From Flavobacteriaceae bacterium UBA4166 (GTDB lineage Bacteria; Bacteroidota; Bacteroidia; Flavobacteriales; Flavobacteriaceae), in the NCBI GenBank assembly GCA_002379985.1, contig DFVG01000008.1:1-64000 (forward strand): a DNA stretch of 64,000 nt, written 5' to 3'. The notes beneath the pieces are model-generated. The model had not been told where the DNA came from and did no database searches. It saw only the letters and a program-made list of their open reading frames with translations. The position numbers and the translations under genes are program-made. Shown here piece after piece: positions 27,295-35,356 of this stretch; the stretch's first letter is position 1; the number at the start of each line of letters is the position of its first letter.

Positions 27295-27335
27295 AGCTGT
27301 GTTTTCCTTTAAAAATAGCAAAAAACACACCAAAC

Positions 27336-28349
27336 TTAATGCTCCGGCTGTTCATTTAACATCCCCCACAAGGTATCCTTCAATTCCATAAGTCCTTGTT
27401 GTGCTACGGAAGAAATAAACAGGTAGCTCACTTCTTGAAATTGCGGATCGAGCTCTGCTTTCATCTCTGCTTTTAGTTCGGCGTCCAGCATATCGCTTTT
27501 TGAAATGGCGACTAAGCGATCTTTGTCTAATAATTCCGGATTGTACCGCCGTAATTCGTCCAATAAGATCTCGTATTGTTTGTAGATATCCGGAGCGTCT
27601 GCCGGGATCAGGAACAGCAAGGTAGAGTTGCGTTCAATATGCCGTAAGAAATAATGCCCCAAACCGCGACCTTCGGCTGCGCCTTCAATAATTCCGGGAA
27701 TATCGGCCATCACAAAGGTTTGGTAATCACGATACTCTACAATACCAAGGTTGGGCTTCAAGGTAGTAAATTCGTAATTGGCGATCTTTGGTTTGGCAGC
27801 AGTGATCACCGAAAGTAAGGTAGATTTTCCCGCATTTGGGAATCCAACCAGGCCTACATCGGCCAAGACCTTCATCTCTAGAGTGATATTCGCTTCCTCT
27901 CCCGGTAATCCTGGTTGTGCATACCGTGGCGTTTGATTGGTAGCAGATTTAAAGTGGTTGTTCCCCAGGCCTCCCTTTCCGCCTTTGGCGACAATAAATT
28001 CTTCGCCGTCTTCCATAAGTTCTTTGAGTACCACGTCTTTATCGGAATCCTTAATAACGGTTCCTAACGGCACTTCAATGTAAACGTCGTCGCCATCGGC
28101 TCCGGTACTGGTTTGCTTTCCTCCGGCCATCCCATGTTCGGCTCGGAAATGGCGTTTGAATTTTAAATGGTAGAGCGTCCACCGATTCTTGTTGGCTTTC
28201 ACAATGATATGACCGCCGCGTCCACCATCACCGCCATCGGGGCCTCCTTTGGGAACGAATTTCTCACGACGCAAATGCGCACTTCCTTGTCCGCCTTTCC
28301 CTGAGGTGACATGAATTTTAACGTAGTCTACAAAATTTCCTTCCGTCAT
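27336..28349 (-). CDS. obgE: GTPase ObgE/CgtA
   Basis: A 337-residue Obg GTPase. The glycine-rich Obg fold (SGKGGQGSAHLRREKFVPKG, GGDGGRGGHIIV) spans residues 1-160. The G domain follows, with G1 GFPNAGKSTLL, switch II DIPGIIEGAAEGRGLG and G4 SKSD. It is a 50S-associated GTPase with roles in ribosome assembly and stress signalling. It ends soon after the G domain with no long C-terminal extension, as in other Bacteroidota. It is 26 bases downstream of adk, which is a conserved pairing in this group. Confidence 0.97.
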   Translation of the reverse strand: MTEGNFVDYVKIHVTSGKGGQGSAHLRREKFVPKGGPDGGDGGRGGHIIVKANKNRWTLYHLKFKRHFRAEHGMAGGKQTSTGADGDDVYIEVPLGTVIKDSDKDVVLKELMEDGEEFIVAKGGKGGLGNNHFKSATNQTPRYAQPGLPGEEANITLEMKVLADVGLVGFPNAGKSTLLSVITAAKPKIANYEFTTLKPNLGIVEYRDYQTFVMADIPGIIEGAAEGRGLGHYFLRHIERNSTLLFLIPADAPDIYKQYEILLDELRRYNPELLDKDRLVAISKSDMLDAELKAEMKAELDPQFQEVSYLFISSVAQQGLMELKDTLWGMLNEQPEH

Positions 28350-28375
28350 GATCTTTCGTGCGTTTGCTTAACCTT

Positions 28376-28948
28376 TTAAAGAGTTTCAATTACGGCACTT
28401 AAGCGCTCGGTAATTTCTTTGATGCTGCCTACTCCATCAACACCGTAGTATTTGTCTTGTTGTTGGTAATAGTTTTTGAGAATATCGGTTTTACGATAGT
28501 ATTCGGCAATGCGTTCACGAATTACCTCTTCGTTTGCATCGTCGGGGCGGCCGCTTGATTTTCCGCGCTCTAACAAGCGTTGTACCAAGACCTCATCGTC
28601 TACTTCTAACGCGACCATGGCATTGACTTGCGAGTTCATCCGGTCCATCAATTCAGAAAGGGCTTCCGCTTGGGCCTCCGTTCTTGGAAAGCCATCAAAG
28701 ATGATTCCTTTGGCGTCCGGATTTTTCTCTACTTCGGCTTTCAACATATCAATTGTTACCGTATCCGGCACCAAATGGCCTTTATCCATATAACTCTTTG
28801 CGAGCGCTCCAAGTTCTGTGTTGTTTTTGATATTATAACGAAACACATCTCCGGTAGAAATATGCACCCATTGGTATTTTTCTTTTAACACCTCGGCTTG
28901 TGTACCTTTTCCCGCACCGGGAGGGCCAAACAGTACAATGTTTGTCAT
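28376..28948 (-). CDS. adk: Adenylate kinase
   Basis: 190 residues from the ATG at 28948 (MTNIVLFGPPGAGKGTQAEV). Longer readings add 40 unrelated residues before the P-loop and are rejected. Motifs are the P-loop GPPGAGKGTQ, NMP-binding STGDVFRYNIKNNTELG, IIFDGFPRTEAQAEAL and the LID region LLERGKSSGRPDDANEEVI. The LID is short and has no zinc-binding cysteines, as in most Gram-negative short-type kinases. The enzyme equilibrates ATP + AMP with 2 ADP in the cytosol. A -7 like sequence lies 53-60 bases upstream. Confidence 0.97.
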   Translation of the reverse strand: MTNIVLFGPPGAGKGTQAEVLKEKYQWVHISTGDVFRYNIKNNTELGALAKSYMDKGHLVPDTVTIDMLKAEVEKNPDAKGIIFDGFPRTEAQAEALSELMDRMNSQVNAMVALEVDDEVLVQRLLERGKSSGRPDDANEEVIRERIAEYYRKTDILKNYYQQQDKYYGVDGVGSIKEITERLSAVIETL

Positions 28949-29000
28949 TGTTTTCTTTTTTGTGAATAGTTGTTTCAAATAGTGCCACATAGCAACCGCG

Positions 29001-29008
29001 CAAAGATA
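29001..29008 (-). promoter_or_regulatory. Possible -7 element for adk-obgE
   Basis: On the minus strand TATCTTTG, an exact TAnnTTTG match about 53 bases upstream of the adk ATG. There is no TTG at the expected distance, so support is limited to the -7 half. Confidence 0.4.
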
Positions 29009-29122
29009 CAAATTCTTGCCGCGAAACATAGCGAAACGTATATTGATAGTCTTACATAGGGTTTGCATGTAATGTTATTTTCATTCTTCGGAAATTGTGC
29101 GCAACGCTGCCCCTGCTTTTCT

Positions 29123-29130
29123 TATCTTTG
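29123..29130 (+). promoter_or_regulatory. Possible -7 element for purK-purE
   Basis: TATCTTTG, an exact TAnnTTTG match, ends 4 bases before the purK ATG. The nearest TTG (29095-29097) is 25 bases upstream, slightly beyond the usual spacing. If active, the transcript would be nearly leaderless. Confidence 0.4.
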
Positions 29131-29134
29131 CGTT

Positions 29135-30304
29135 ATGGCGAATTATTTTTCATCTTCCTTTACGCTGGGAATCCTTGGAGGCGGACAATTAGGAAAAATG
29201 TTGTTATACGAAACACGGAAATTCGACATTGCCACGCGCGTGCTCGACCCCAGTGCGGAAGCGCCGTGCCGAATTGCCTGCGATAATTTTGAACAGGGGG
29301 ACCTCATGGATTTTGACACCGTGTATTCCTTCGGAAAAAAGGTAGACGTACTCACTTTTGAGATTGAAAGTGTGAATGTGGAGGCTTTAGAAAAACTAGA
29401 ATTAGAAGGACATACGGTATATCCTTCCGCAGCAACGCTTCGCAACATTCAAGACAAAGGGATTCAGAAGCACTTCTATAAAAAGCATCATATCCCGACC
29501 GCTCCGTTTAAGGTGTATGAAGACAAGTACCAACTTCAGGAAGCTGTTGTTCGAAAAGAATTGCATTTTCCTTTTGTATGGAAAAGTTGCACCGGCGGGT
29601 ATGATGGCAAAGGCGTAAGTATAATTCGCGATGCGGAAGACCTGATTCCCCTTTCGGAAGGCGCTTGCCTAGCGGAAAAAATGATCCCTTTTAAAAACGA
29701 ATTGGCGGTGATCGTAGCGCGAAATGCTTCGGGAGAGATGCGCACCTATCCTGTGGTGGAAATGGAATTCCATCCGGAAGCCAATCAAGTAGAGTATGTT
29801 TTATGTCCGGCACGAATTGATGAAGCAGTCGCTGAAAAAGCAAGAAATGTCGCCCTATCGGTTTCTGAAGCCTTTGCACACGTAGGGTTGCTAGCCGTCG
29901 AAATGTTTCAAACACAAGAAGATGAGATATTGGTCAATGAAGTAGCTCCAAGACCTCACAATAGTGGGCATTACAGTATTGAAGCCAGTTATACCAATCA
30001 ATTTGAACAACATCTGCGCGCCATATTAGACCTTCCGTTAGGAAACACTCAAAGTAAAGTAGCCGGAGTGATGGTGAATTTAGTAGGGGCCGAAGGTCAT
30101 ACAGGTGCCGTTGAATATGAGAACATTGAAAATATCATGGCCATGGAAGGTGTGACTCCGCATATCTACGGAAAAAAGCAAACGCGACCTTTTCGGAAAA
30201 TGGGACATGTAACCATTGTCAATCCTGATATGGCGCACGCCCGAGAAACGGCAGAAGCTGTGAAAAAGAGTATCAACGTAATTAGTAAAGAAGATCATGA
30301 GTAA
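29135..30304 (+). CDS. purK: 5-(carboxyamino)imidazole ribonucleotide synthase
   Basis: 389 residues from the ATG at 29135 (MANYFSSSFTLGILGGGQLG); a reading from further upstream adds 24 residues not fitting the family. It is an ATP-grasp enzyme with LGILGGGQLGKMLLYE, FVWKSCTGGYDGKGV, EKMIPFKNELAVIVARN and NEVAPRPHNSGHYSIEA. PurK carboxylates AIR to N5-CAIR in purine biosynthesis using ATP and bicarbonate. It overlaps purE by 8 bases, so the two consecutive steps are translationally coupled. It is divergent from adk-obgE. Confidence 0.97.
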   Translation: MANYFSSSFTLGILGGGQLGKMLLYETRKFDIATRVLDPSAEAPCRIACDNFEQGDLMDFDTVYSFGKKVDVLTFEIESVNVEALEKLELEGHTVYPSAATLRNIQDKGIQKHFYKKHHIPTAPFKVYEDKYQLQEAVVRKELHFPFVWKSCTGGYDGKGVSIIRDAEDLIPLSEGACLAEKMIPFKNELAVIVARNASGEMRTYPVVEMEFHPEANQVEYVLCPARIDEAVAEKARNVALSVSEAFAHVGLLAVEMFQTQEDEILVNEVAPRPHNSGHYSIEASYTNQFEQHLRAILDLPLGNTQSKVAGVMVNLVGAEGHTGAVEYENIENIMAMEGVTPHIYGKKQTRPFRKMGHVTIVNPDMAHARETAEAVKKSINVISKEDHE

Positions 30305-30791
30305 AGTTGGAATCATCATGGGAAGTACCAGCGACTTGCCGGTAATGCAAGAAGCCATCGACATATTGAAAGAATTTGGAATTGAAACCGAGGTAGATAT
30401 TGTTTCGGCGCATCGTACACCTGATAAACTTTTTGATTACGGAAAAAATGCTCATGAGCGGGGTATTTCGGTGATCATCGCAGGAGCCGGAGGTGCTGCT
30501 CACCTCCCCGGAATGGTGGCCTCGCTATCACCATTACCCGTTATTGGCGTTCCTGTGAAATCACGAAACTCCATTGATGGCTGGGATTCTGTGTTGTCTA
30601 TTCTACAAATGCCGGGCGGCGTTCCGGTGGCGACCGTTGCCTTAGACGGTGCCAAAAATGCCGGGATTTTGGCGGCTCAGATCTTAGGGAGTCAGGATAA
30701 AGTGATTCGTGATAGTATTTTAAAATATAAGGAAGGGTTAAAATCTAAGGTAGAAGCGGGTGCGAAAAGTCTTGGGATAAACAAAACATAA
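30297..30791 (+). CDS. purE: 5-(carboxyamino)imidazole ribonucleotide mutase
   Basis: A 164-residue class I PurE. Motifs are IIMGSTSDLPVMQEA, VDIVSAHRTPDKLF, IIAGAGGAAHLPGMVAS and PVIGVPVKSRNSIDGWDSV. It converts N5-CAIR to CAIR, the step after PurK. The start ATG lies inside the end of purK (8-base overlap), and the next gene begins 4 bases after its stop. Confidence 0.97.
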   Translation: MSKVGIIMGSTSDLPVMQEAIDILKEFGIETEVDIVSAHRTPDKLFDYGKNAHERGISVIIAGAGGAAHLPGMVASLSPLPVIGVPVKSRNSIDGWDSVLSILQMPGGVPVATVALDGAKNAGILAAQILGSQDKVIRDSILKYKEGLKSKVEAGAKSLGINKT

Positions 30792-30795
30792 TTTA

Positions 30796-31527
30796 ATGAA
30801 ACTAAAAATCACAACTACAATCTTCTTATTAAGTATTGGATGCAACTTAATAGCGCAATGCGATCTTCCAAGCGCAACACAATTTACTGGCCCATATTAT
30901 GTCTATCAAGTAGAACCGGGCTTACTTGGATATAATGCCTTCAATGCTTCGGAAGAACCTGAATTAATTACTATAGAGAATGGCGGAGCTGATCATATAA
31001 AAGAGTTTACCACTGTTTATTTACCTGATGCAGAGATTGGGCAGCCTGCCCGAACTTTTCAATTTGAATTTAAACCAGATTGTGGGGTCACCCTCACTGA
31101 AGAGTTTCTTACTGGTTTAATGTGCGTGAATAATTTAAAAATAGGACCAGCAGGGGGTGGAGATTATGATAGCAGTGATGATTCGGAATTTACCTTGGTT
31201 CTTACCGACAATACAACTGAAGATTGTGAAGAACCTCAGTACATCATCGAGATAAGATTCTCACGGGATAATCCTTTAGACGTGCCTAAACATCGAGATC
31301 TATCGTTCTCGTATCATGTTAATTCTGAAAGACAATTGGTCATTGAATCTACTGAAGATCGAATAGGGAAATTAGTCATTTACAATATATCCGGTCAAAC
31401 TGTGGTTTTAGAATCCCCTGATTCGGATTGGTACCAAAAAGACCTATCTGCCTTGCCATCGGGAATTTATTTTGTTCGAGCGAGCACCCCTAATGGACTT
31501 CGACAAATCTTTAAAATAAGTATTTGA
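30796..31527 (+). CDS. Secreted protein with T9SS type A sorting domain
   Basis: A 243-residue protein. The signal peptide is MKLKITTTIFLLSIGCNLIAQ. A middle domain of about 140 residues contains cysteines (DCGVTLTEE, GLMCVNNL, EDCEEPQYI) and no family I recognise. The C-terminal 70 residues are a T9SS sorting domain (GKLVIYNISGQTV, LSALPSGIYFVRASTPNG, ending FKISI). It should be exported by T9SS and processed by the PorU machinery encoded at 53373. It sits between purE and an M3 peptidase in one direction, an odd place for a secreted protein; its 3' half is more AT-rich than purE. Confidence 0.8.
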   Translation: MKLKITTTIFLLSIGCNLIAQCDLPSATQFTGPYYVYQVEPGLLGYNAFNASEEPELITIENGGADHIKEFTTVYLPDAEIGQPARTFQFEFKPDCGVTLTEEFLTGLMCVNNLKIGPAGGGDYDSSDDSEFTLVLTDNTTEDCEEPQYIIEIRFSRDNPLDVPKHRDLSFSYHVNSERQLVIESTEDRIGKLVIYNISGQTVVLESPDSDWYQKDLSALPSGIYFVRASTPNGLRQIFKISI

Positions 31528-31532
31528 AAAGC

Positions 31533-33560
31533 ATGTTAAACCCTTTGCTAAGCCTGTTTGATACAGCGCCGTTCTCACAGATCGAAAACAAACATTTTCT
31601 CCCGGCCATTAAAGAACTAATTTCACAAACCCATGCTGAAATTAATGCAATCGTTCGGAATGAGGAAGCACCTACATTTCAAAACACGGTGGAGGCCCTT
31701 GAGTATAGTGGTGCACAATTAAACAGAGTCACCGATATTTTCTTCAATCTGAATAGCGCTGAAACCAACGAAACCATTCAGAAGCTGGCGCAAGAAATTT
31801 CGCCATTACTTTCGGATTTCAAGAATGATCTACTCCTAAATCAAGCCTTGTTTGAACGCGTTAAAGCCGTGTATGACCACAAAGACCAAGGGTCGCTGAA
31901 TACCGAGCAAACCATGTTGCTTGAAAAGCAATACAAGGGTTTTGCACGCAATGGCGCCAATCTTTCCGAAGCCAACAAAACCAAGCTTCGGAAGATCGAT
32001 CAAGACCTCTCTAAATTAAGTTTGACCTTTGGGGAGCACGTTTTGGCCGATACGCAAGCCTACGCTTTACATCTCACCGATGAAGTACAGTTAGAAGGCC
32101 TGCCGGAAGGCGCAAAGGAAGCAGCAGCACAAACAGCGGAAGAAAAAGGGAAAGACGGATGGATCATCACTTTGGATTACCCAAGCTATATTCCGTTTAT
32201 GAAGTACGCTAAGAATCGAGAGCTTCGGAAGGAGTTAGCGCTGGCTTTTGGCGCTCGGGGCTTTCAGAAAAACGACAATAACAATTGTGAAATCATTTTA
32301 CAGATTGTTCAATTACGTCATCAACGTGCGGAATTGTTAGGATTTAATTCACATGCCGATTTTGTTCTTGCGGAACGCATGGCAAAAACCCCTGAGAAGG
32401 TTACCTCCTTTTTGGAAGAACTCTTGGAAAAAGCACATCCGGCAGCGCAGCAAGAATTTGATGAACTCGAAGCCTATGCGAAAGAAAAAGACGGAATTGA
32501 TCGTTTGGAAAAATGGGACGGCGCCTATTATGCTGAGCAATTGAAACAAGAAAAGTTTGATCTTGATGATGAAAAGTTGAAGCCTTACTTCCAGTTGGAA
32601 AAAGTGATTGATGGCGTATTCACGGTAGCGCAGAAACTCTACGGTTTACATTTTTCAGAAACAAACGCGGTTGACATCTACCATCCCGACGTAAGAACCT
32701 ACAGGGTTTCAGACGATCAAGGAAAAGAGGTAGCCTTATTTTATGCCGATTTCCACCCGCGACCCGGAAAGCGAAACGGAGCGTGGATGACTTCCTATAA
32801 ACCGCAACAGCAAAAGGATGGCAAGAATGATCGGCCGCATATCTCTATTGTCTGTAATTTTACGAAACCAACCGCTAGCAAACCTTCATTGCTCACTTTT
32901 AACGAGGTGACTACACTATTCCATGAATTTGGACATGCCCTCCACGGAATGCTTGCTAACACGACGTATCCGCATCTTTCAGGGACGAACGTATACTGGG
33001 ATTTTGTGGAATTACCCAGTCAGATTCTCGAAAATTGGTGCTACGAACGGGAAACGTTGGCGTTATTCGCTACACATTATGAAACTGGAGAAGTTATTCC
33101 GCAGAAATACGTCGAGAAAATAAAAGAATCTACTACATTTCACGAAGGGATGCAAACGCTTCGACAAATCAGCTTTGGGTTGTTAGATATGGCTTGGCAC
33201 GGACAAGACCCTTCTGGCATTACCGATGTCAAATCGTTTGAAGAAGCAGCATTTTCCAGCACGCAACTATATCCTCCAACACCCGAAACTTGCATGAGCA
33301 CTGCCTTCTCACATATTTTTCAAGGAGGGTATTCTGCAGGATATTATAGCTATAAATGGGCCGAAGTTCTCGACGCCGATGCCTTTGAATACTTTCAGCA
33401 AGAAGGAATTTTTAATAAAGAAGTTGCTACTAAATTTAAAGACCACGTGCTGTCACAGGGAGGCACCAAAGACCCAATGGACTTGTATGTAGCATTTCGA
33501 GGAAAATCCCCGAATCCGGAGGCCTTGCTGCGACGTGCCGGATTGCTTGAAAAAAATTAA
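31533..33560 (+). CDS. M3 family zinc metallopeptidase (Dcp/oligopeptidase A type)
   Basis: 675 residues from the ATG at 31533; a TTG three codons earlier is possible. The zinc motif HEFGHALHG is at residues 464-472, and the third ligand glutamate is probably in WDFVELPSQILENW. Typical M3 features include PLLSLFDTAPFSQI at the N-terminus, LFYADFHPRPGKRNGAWM and the C-terminal GGYSAGYYSYKWAEVLDADAF. Members hydrolyse short peptides (peptidyl dipeptidase or oligopeptidase) in the cytoplasm or periplasm. No signal peptide is visible, so cytoplasmic action is likely. Confidence 0.93.
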   Translation: MLNPLLSLFDTAPFSQIENKHFLPAIKELISQTHAEINAIVRNEEAPTFQNTVEALEYSGAQLNRVTDIFFNLNSAETNETIQKLAQEISPLLSDFKNDLLLNQALFERVKAVYDHKDQGSLNTEQTMLLEKQYKGFARNGANLSEANKTKLRKIDQDLSKLSLTFGEHVLADTQAYALHLTDEVQLEGLPEGAKEAAAQTAEEKGKDGWIITLDYPSYIPFMKYAKNRELRKELALAFGARGFQKNDNNNCEIILQIVQLRHQRAELLGFNSHADFVLAERMAKTPEKVTSFLEELLEKAHPAAQQEFDELEAYAKEKDGIDRLEKWDGAYYAEQLKQEKFDLDDEKLKPYFQLEKVIDGVFTVAQKLYGLHFSETNAVDIYHPDVRTYRVSDDQGKEVALFYADFHPRPGKRNGAWMTSYKPQQQKDGKNDRPHISIVCNFTKPTASKPSLLTFNEVTTLFHEFGHALHGMLANTTYPHLSGTNVYWDFVELPSQILENWCYERETLALFATHYETGEVIPQKYVEKIKESTTFHEGMQTLRQISFGLLDMAWHGQDPSGITDVKSFEEAAFSSTQLYPPTPETCMSTAFSHIFQGGYSAGYYSYKWAEVLDADAFEYFQQEGIFNKEVATKFKDHVLSQGGTKDPMDLYVAFRGKSPNPEALLRRAGLLEKN

Positions 33561-33613
33561 TTTTATTTCGGTACAAGTTTGTTATTTTTAGATCAAACTA
33601 CGACAAAGTCGAG

Positions 33614-34165
33614 ATGAGTTCCCATATGCTAGACCCTGAACAATGGGTCGATCGGTATTCAGATTATCTGTACAATTACACAATTGTTCGGGTAAACAAT
33701 CATTTGGTCGCTCAGGATATTATTTCAGAAACGTTCTTAGCAGGGCTGAAATCGAAAGATAATTTTAAAGGGGAAGCTTCCGAACGGACATGGCTTACGG
33801 CAATCCTAAAGCGCAAGATCATCGATCATTATCGCAAGAAGAATTCGAAAAAAGGAAAAGCAGAGGTTCACATCAATTACCGCGACGAAGATTCTGAAGG
33901 GGATTGGTTGGAGGAACGCGTTGAAGATCCTTTCGACAAAACCGCTGAAGACACCTTGGAGAATGAAGAGTTGGGTGTGGCCATTTTTAATTGCTTGGAA
34001 ACCTTAAAAGACAAACAAAAAGAAATTTTCAAGAAGAAAACCATTGAAGGGTTTGATACAGATGCTATTTGTAATGAATACAATATCACTCCGTCTAACC
34101 TTTGGGTTATTATTCACCGAGCCCGGAAGTCAATGGCAGAATGTTTAGAAAAAAGCTGGTTATAA
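33614..34165 (+). CDS. ECF-type RNA polymerase sigma factor
   Basis: A 183-residue sigma-70 family protein. Region 2 covers residues 13-80 (YSDYLYNYTIVRVNNHLVAQD, SETFLAGLKSK, ERTWLTAILKRKIIDHYRKK). An acidic linker follows. Region 4 is at residues 120-180 (LETLKDKQKEIFKKKTIEGF, ICNEYNITPSNLWVIIHRARKSM). It would direct RNA polymerase to a specific gene set. A very small zinc-motif protein follows after 3 bases and may be its anti-sigma factor. There is no SusC/FecR-type partner nearby. Confidence 0.92.
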   Translation: MSSHMLDPEQWVDRYSDYLYNYTIVRVNNHLVAQDIISETFLAGLKSKDNFKGEASERTWLTAILKRKIIDHYRKKNSKKGKAEVHINYRDEDSEGDWLEERVEDPFDKTAEDTLENEELGVAIFNCLETLKDKQKEIFKKKTIEGFDTDAICNEYNITPSNLWVIIHRARKSMAECLEKSWL

Positions 34166-34168
34166 AAG

Positions 34169-34411
34169 ATGAAGATTTTTGTAAAATGTAGTGAAGCCAA
34201 TCATACTTGCGATAAATCGCAATATAATGAAGCAACTTTTTGGGAGAAGGTAACACTCAATATACACTTACTGTATTGCCGTGCCTGCCGAAAATATACG
34301 GCACGAAATCGAAAGCTTACCAAATTGATGAAAAATCCTGAGATACGTACGCTTAACACTTCTGAAAAAAACCTTATGAAAGAACGCTTACGTCAAAATA
34401 TGGGTAAGTAA
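34169..34411 (+). CDS. Small zinc-motif protein, possible minimal anti-sigma factor
   Basis: An 80-residue protein directly after an ECF sigma gene (3-base gap). It contains HLLYCRAC at residues 33-40, an H-x3-C-x2-C pattern as in zinc-containing anti-sigma (ZAS) domains. Cys7, His12 and Cys14 lie upstream. The C-terminal half is short, basic and helical (RNRKLTKLMKNPEIRTL). There is no transmembrane segment, unlike most ZAS anti-sigma factors, which suggests a soluble or redox/zinc-responsive regulator. Position and motif support the call; binding to the sigma factor is inference. It overlaps the convergent UbiA-like gene by 19 bases. Confidence 0.72.
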   Translation: MKIFVKCSEANHTCDKSQYNEATFWEKVTLNIHLLYCRACRKYTARNRKLTKLMKNPEIRTLNTSEKNLMKERLRQNMGK

Positions 34412-35217
34412 TAGAGAATCAATACAAACACCCCTAACCACACTATTGGAATACTTTCTACCCAAAACGCTGCGTAATATCGTGAAGGGTGTTTTGGGGT
34501 TAATAATAACGCTCCTACCGAAAGTCCGCAAACAAAAAGTAAACTGTACGCATGTTCATAATGGGTGGGCTCTTTAAAATATTCTAATAAGAAAACTACT
34601 CCTGTGATTGCGGTTCCGATGTATTTCGTGGCATCTATTCCTAATCGCTGCGGAAGTGTTCCTAGACGTGGGTCATCAAAGTGTAGGTCCCGAATCTCAA
34701 AAGGTAGCGTCCAGACCAGCACCAGTAAGAATCGCTGTGTGAATGAAAGGAGCACTGTAGATTCCATGAAGGAGGCTCCGGAAGCAACCGTAGGGACCGT
34801 CACCGTAACCCCTGCCCAAGCCATCGCCACTATAAAAATCTTGGTTCCGGAAAGCGTACGCAAACTTTTATGACGTGCAAAAGGAACGGCATACAATAAT
34901 ATAAGCACCGCAAAAATGAAGAAGGTGATCCATTCTGCTATCGTTAATTGAATGCCAATATACAAGAGCGCCCCAAAGCACAAGAAAGAAAATACCTGAA
35001 TGGCCCGTAGCGAACGAGCAAGACTGCGATGATGCAAGCCGGCAACTCCGGCGTATTTCACAAAGTTGTACCCTGTGATGGTTCCGAAGAAAATAAACAA
35101 CAAGGTCCAAAGAGAAGGTTCCCAGTTGAACTCTAAATAGGTAACCCAGGCCAGTGCCGTTACGGCTAGTGCTACATGAATACTACTTTGAATATAGAAG
35201 GAGAAGAGCCTTTTCAA
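34393..35217 (-). CDS. UbiA-like polytopic membrane protein
   Basis: A 274-residue protein with about eight to nine hydrophobic segments. It resembles UbiA prenyltransferases in length and layout. The second motif region reads LPFEIRDLHFDDPRLGTLPQ (near residues 170-190) with its Asp-x3-Asp pattern. The first motif region reads GTITGYNFVKYAGVAG and lacks the aspartates of the canonical N-D-x3-D-x2-D. So it is either a divergent family member or one with changed chemistry. The substrate is unknown. A TATTTTTG -7 like sequence lies at 35232-35239 on the minus strand. It overlaps the small zinc-motif gene at its 3' end. Confidence 0.7.
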   Translation of the reverse strand: MKRLFSFYIQSSIHVALAVTALAWVTYLEFNWEPSLWTLLFIFFGTITGYNFVKYAGVAGLHHRSLARSLRAIQVFSFLCFGALLYIGIQLTIAEWITFFIFAVLILLYAVPFARHKSLRTLSGTKIFIVAMAWAGVTVTVPTVASGASFMESTVLLSFTQRFLLVLVWTLPFEIRDLHFDDPRLGTLPQRLGIDATKYIGTAITGVVFLLEYFKEPTHYEHAYSLLFVCGLSVGALLLTPKHPSRYYAAFWVESIPIVWLGVFVLILYYLPIF

Positions 35218-35325
35218 AAGGGGACTTTTTACAAAAATAGCGAAAGTGTTAGTAACCTTTGTTTTTCGTTGAAAAGTTGTTATGGGTATGCGTGTTAAAA
35301 GCAGGTTATTTCAGGGTTAAATATG

Positions 35326-35333
35326 TAATTTTG
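35326..35333 (+). promoter_or_regulatory. Possible -7 element for gcvP
   Basis: TAATTTTG, an exact TAnnTTTG match, 23 bases before the gcvP ATG. No clean TTG lies at 17-23 bases upstream (the closest is a TTA). I looked for a glycine riboswitch in this 139-base gap and saw none. Confidence 0.4.
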
Positions 35334-35356
35334 CGCAACTGTAGAAACATAACATT

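Noticed and set aside
28949..29068. 40-residue N-terminal extension of adenylate kinase
   Set aside because: The conserved P-loop begins right after MTNIVLFG, and the extension crosses the probable promoter.
35218..35356. Possible glycine riboswitch before gcvP
   Set aside because: No tandem aptamer-like stems or conserved core visible; the gap is only 139 bases and holds a -7 like element.
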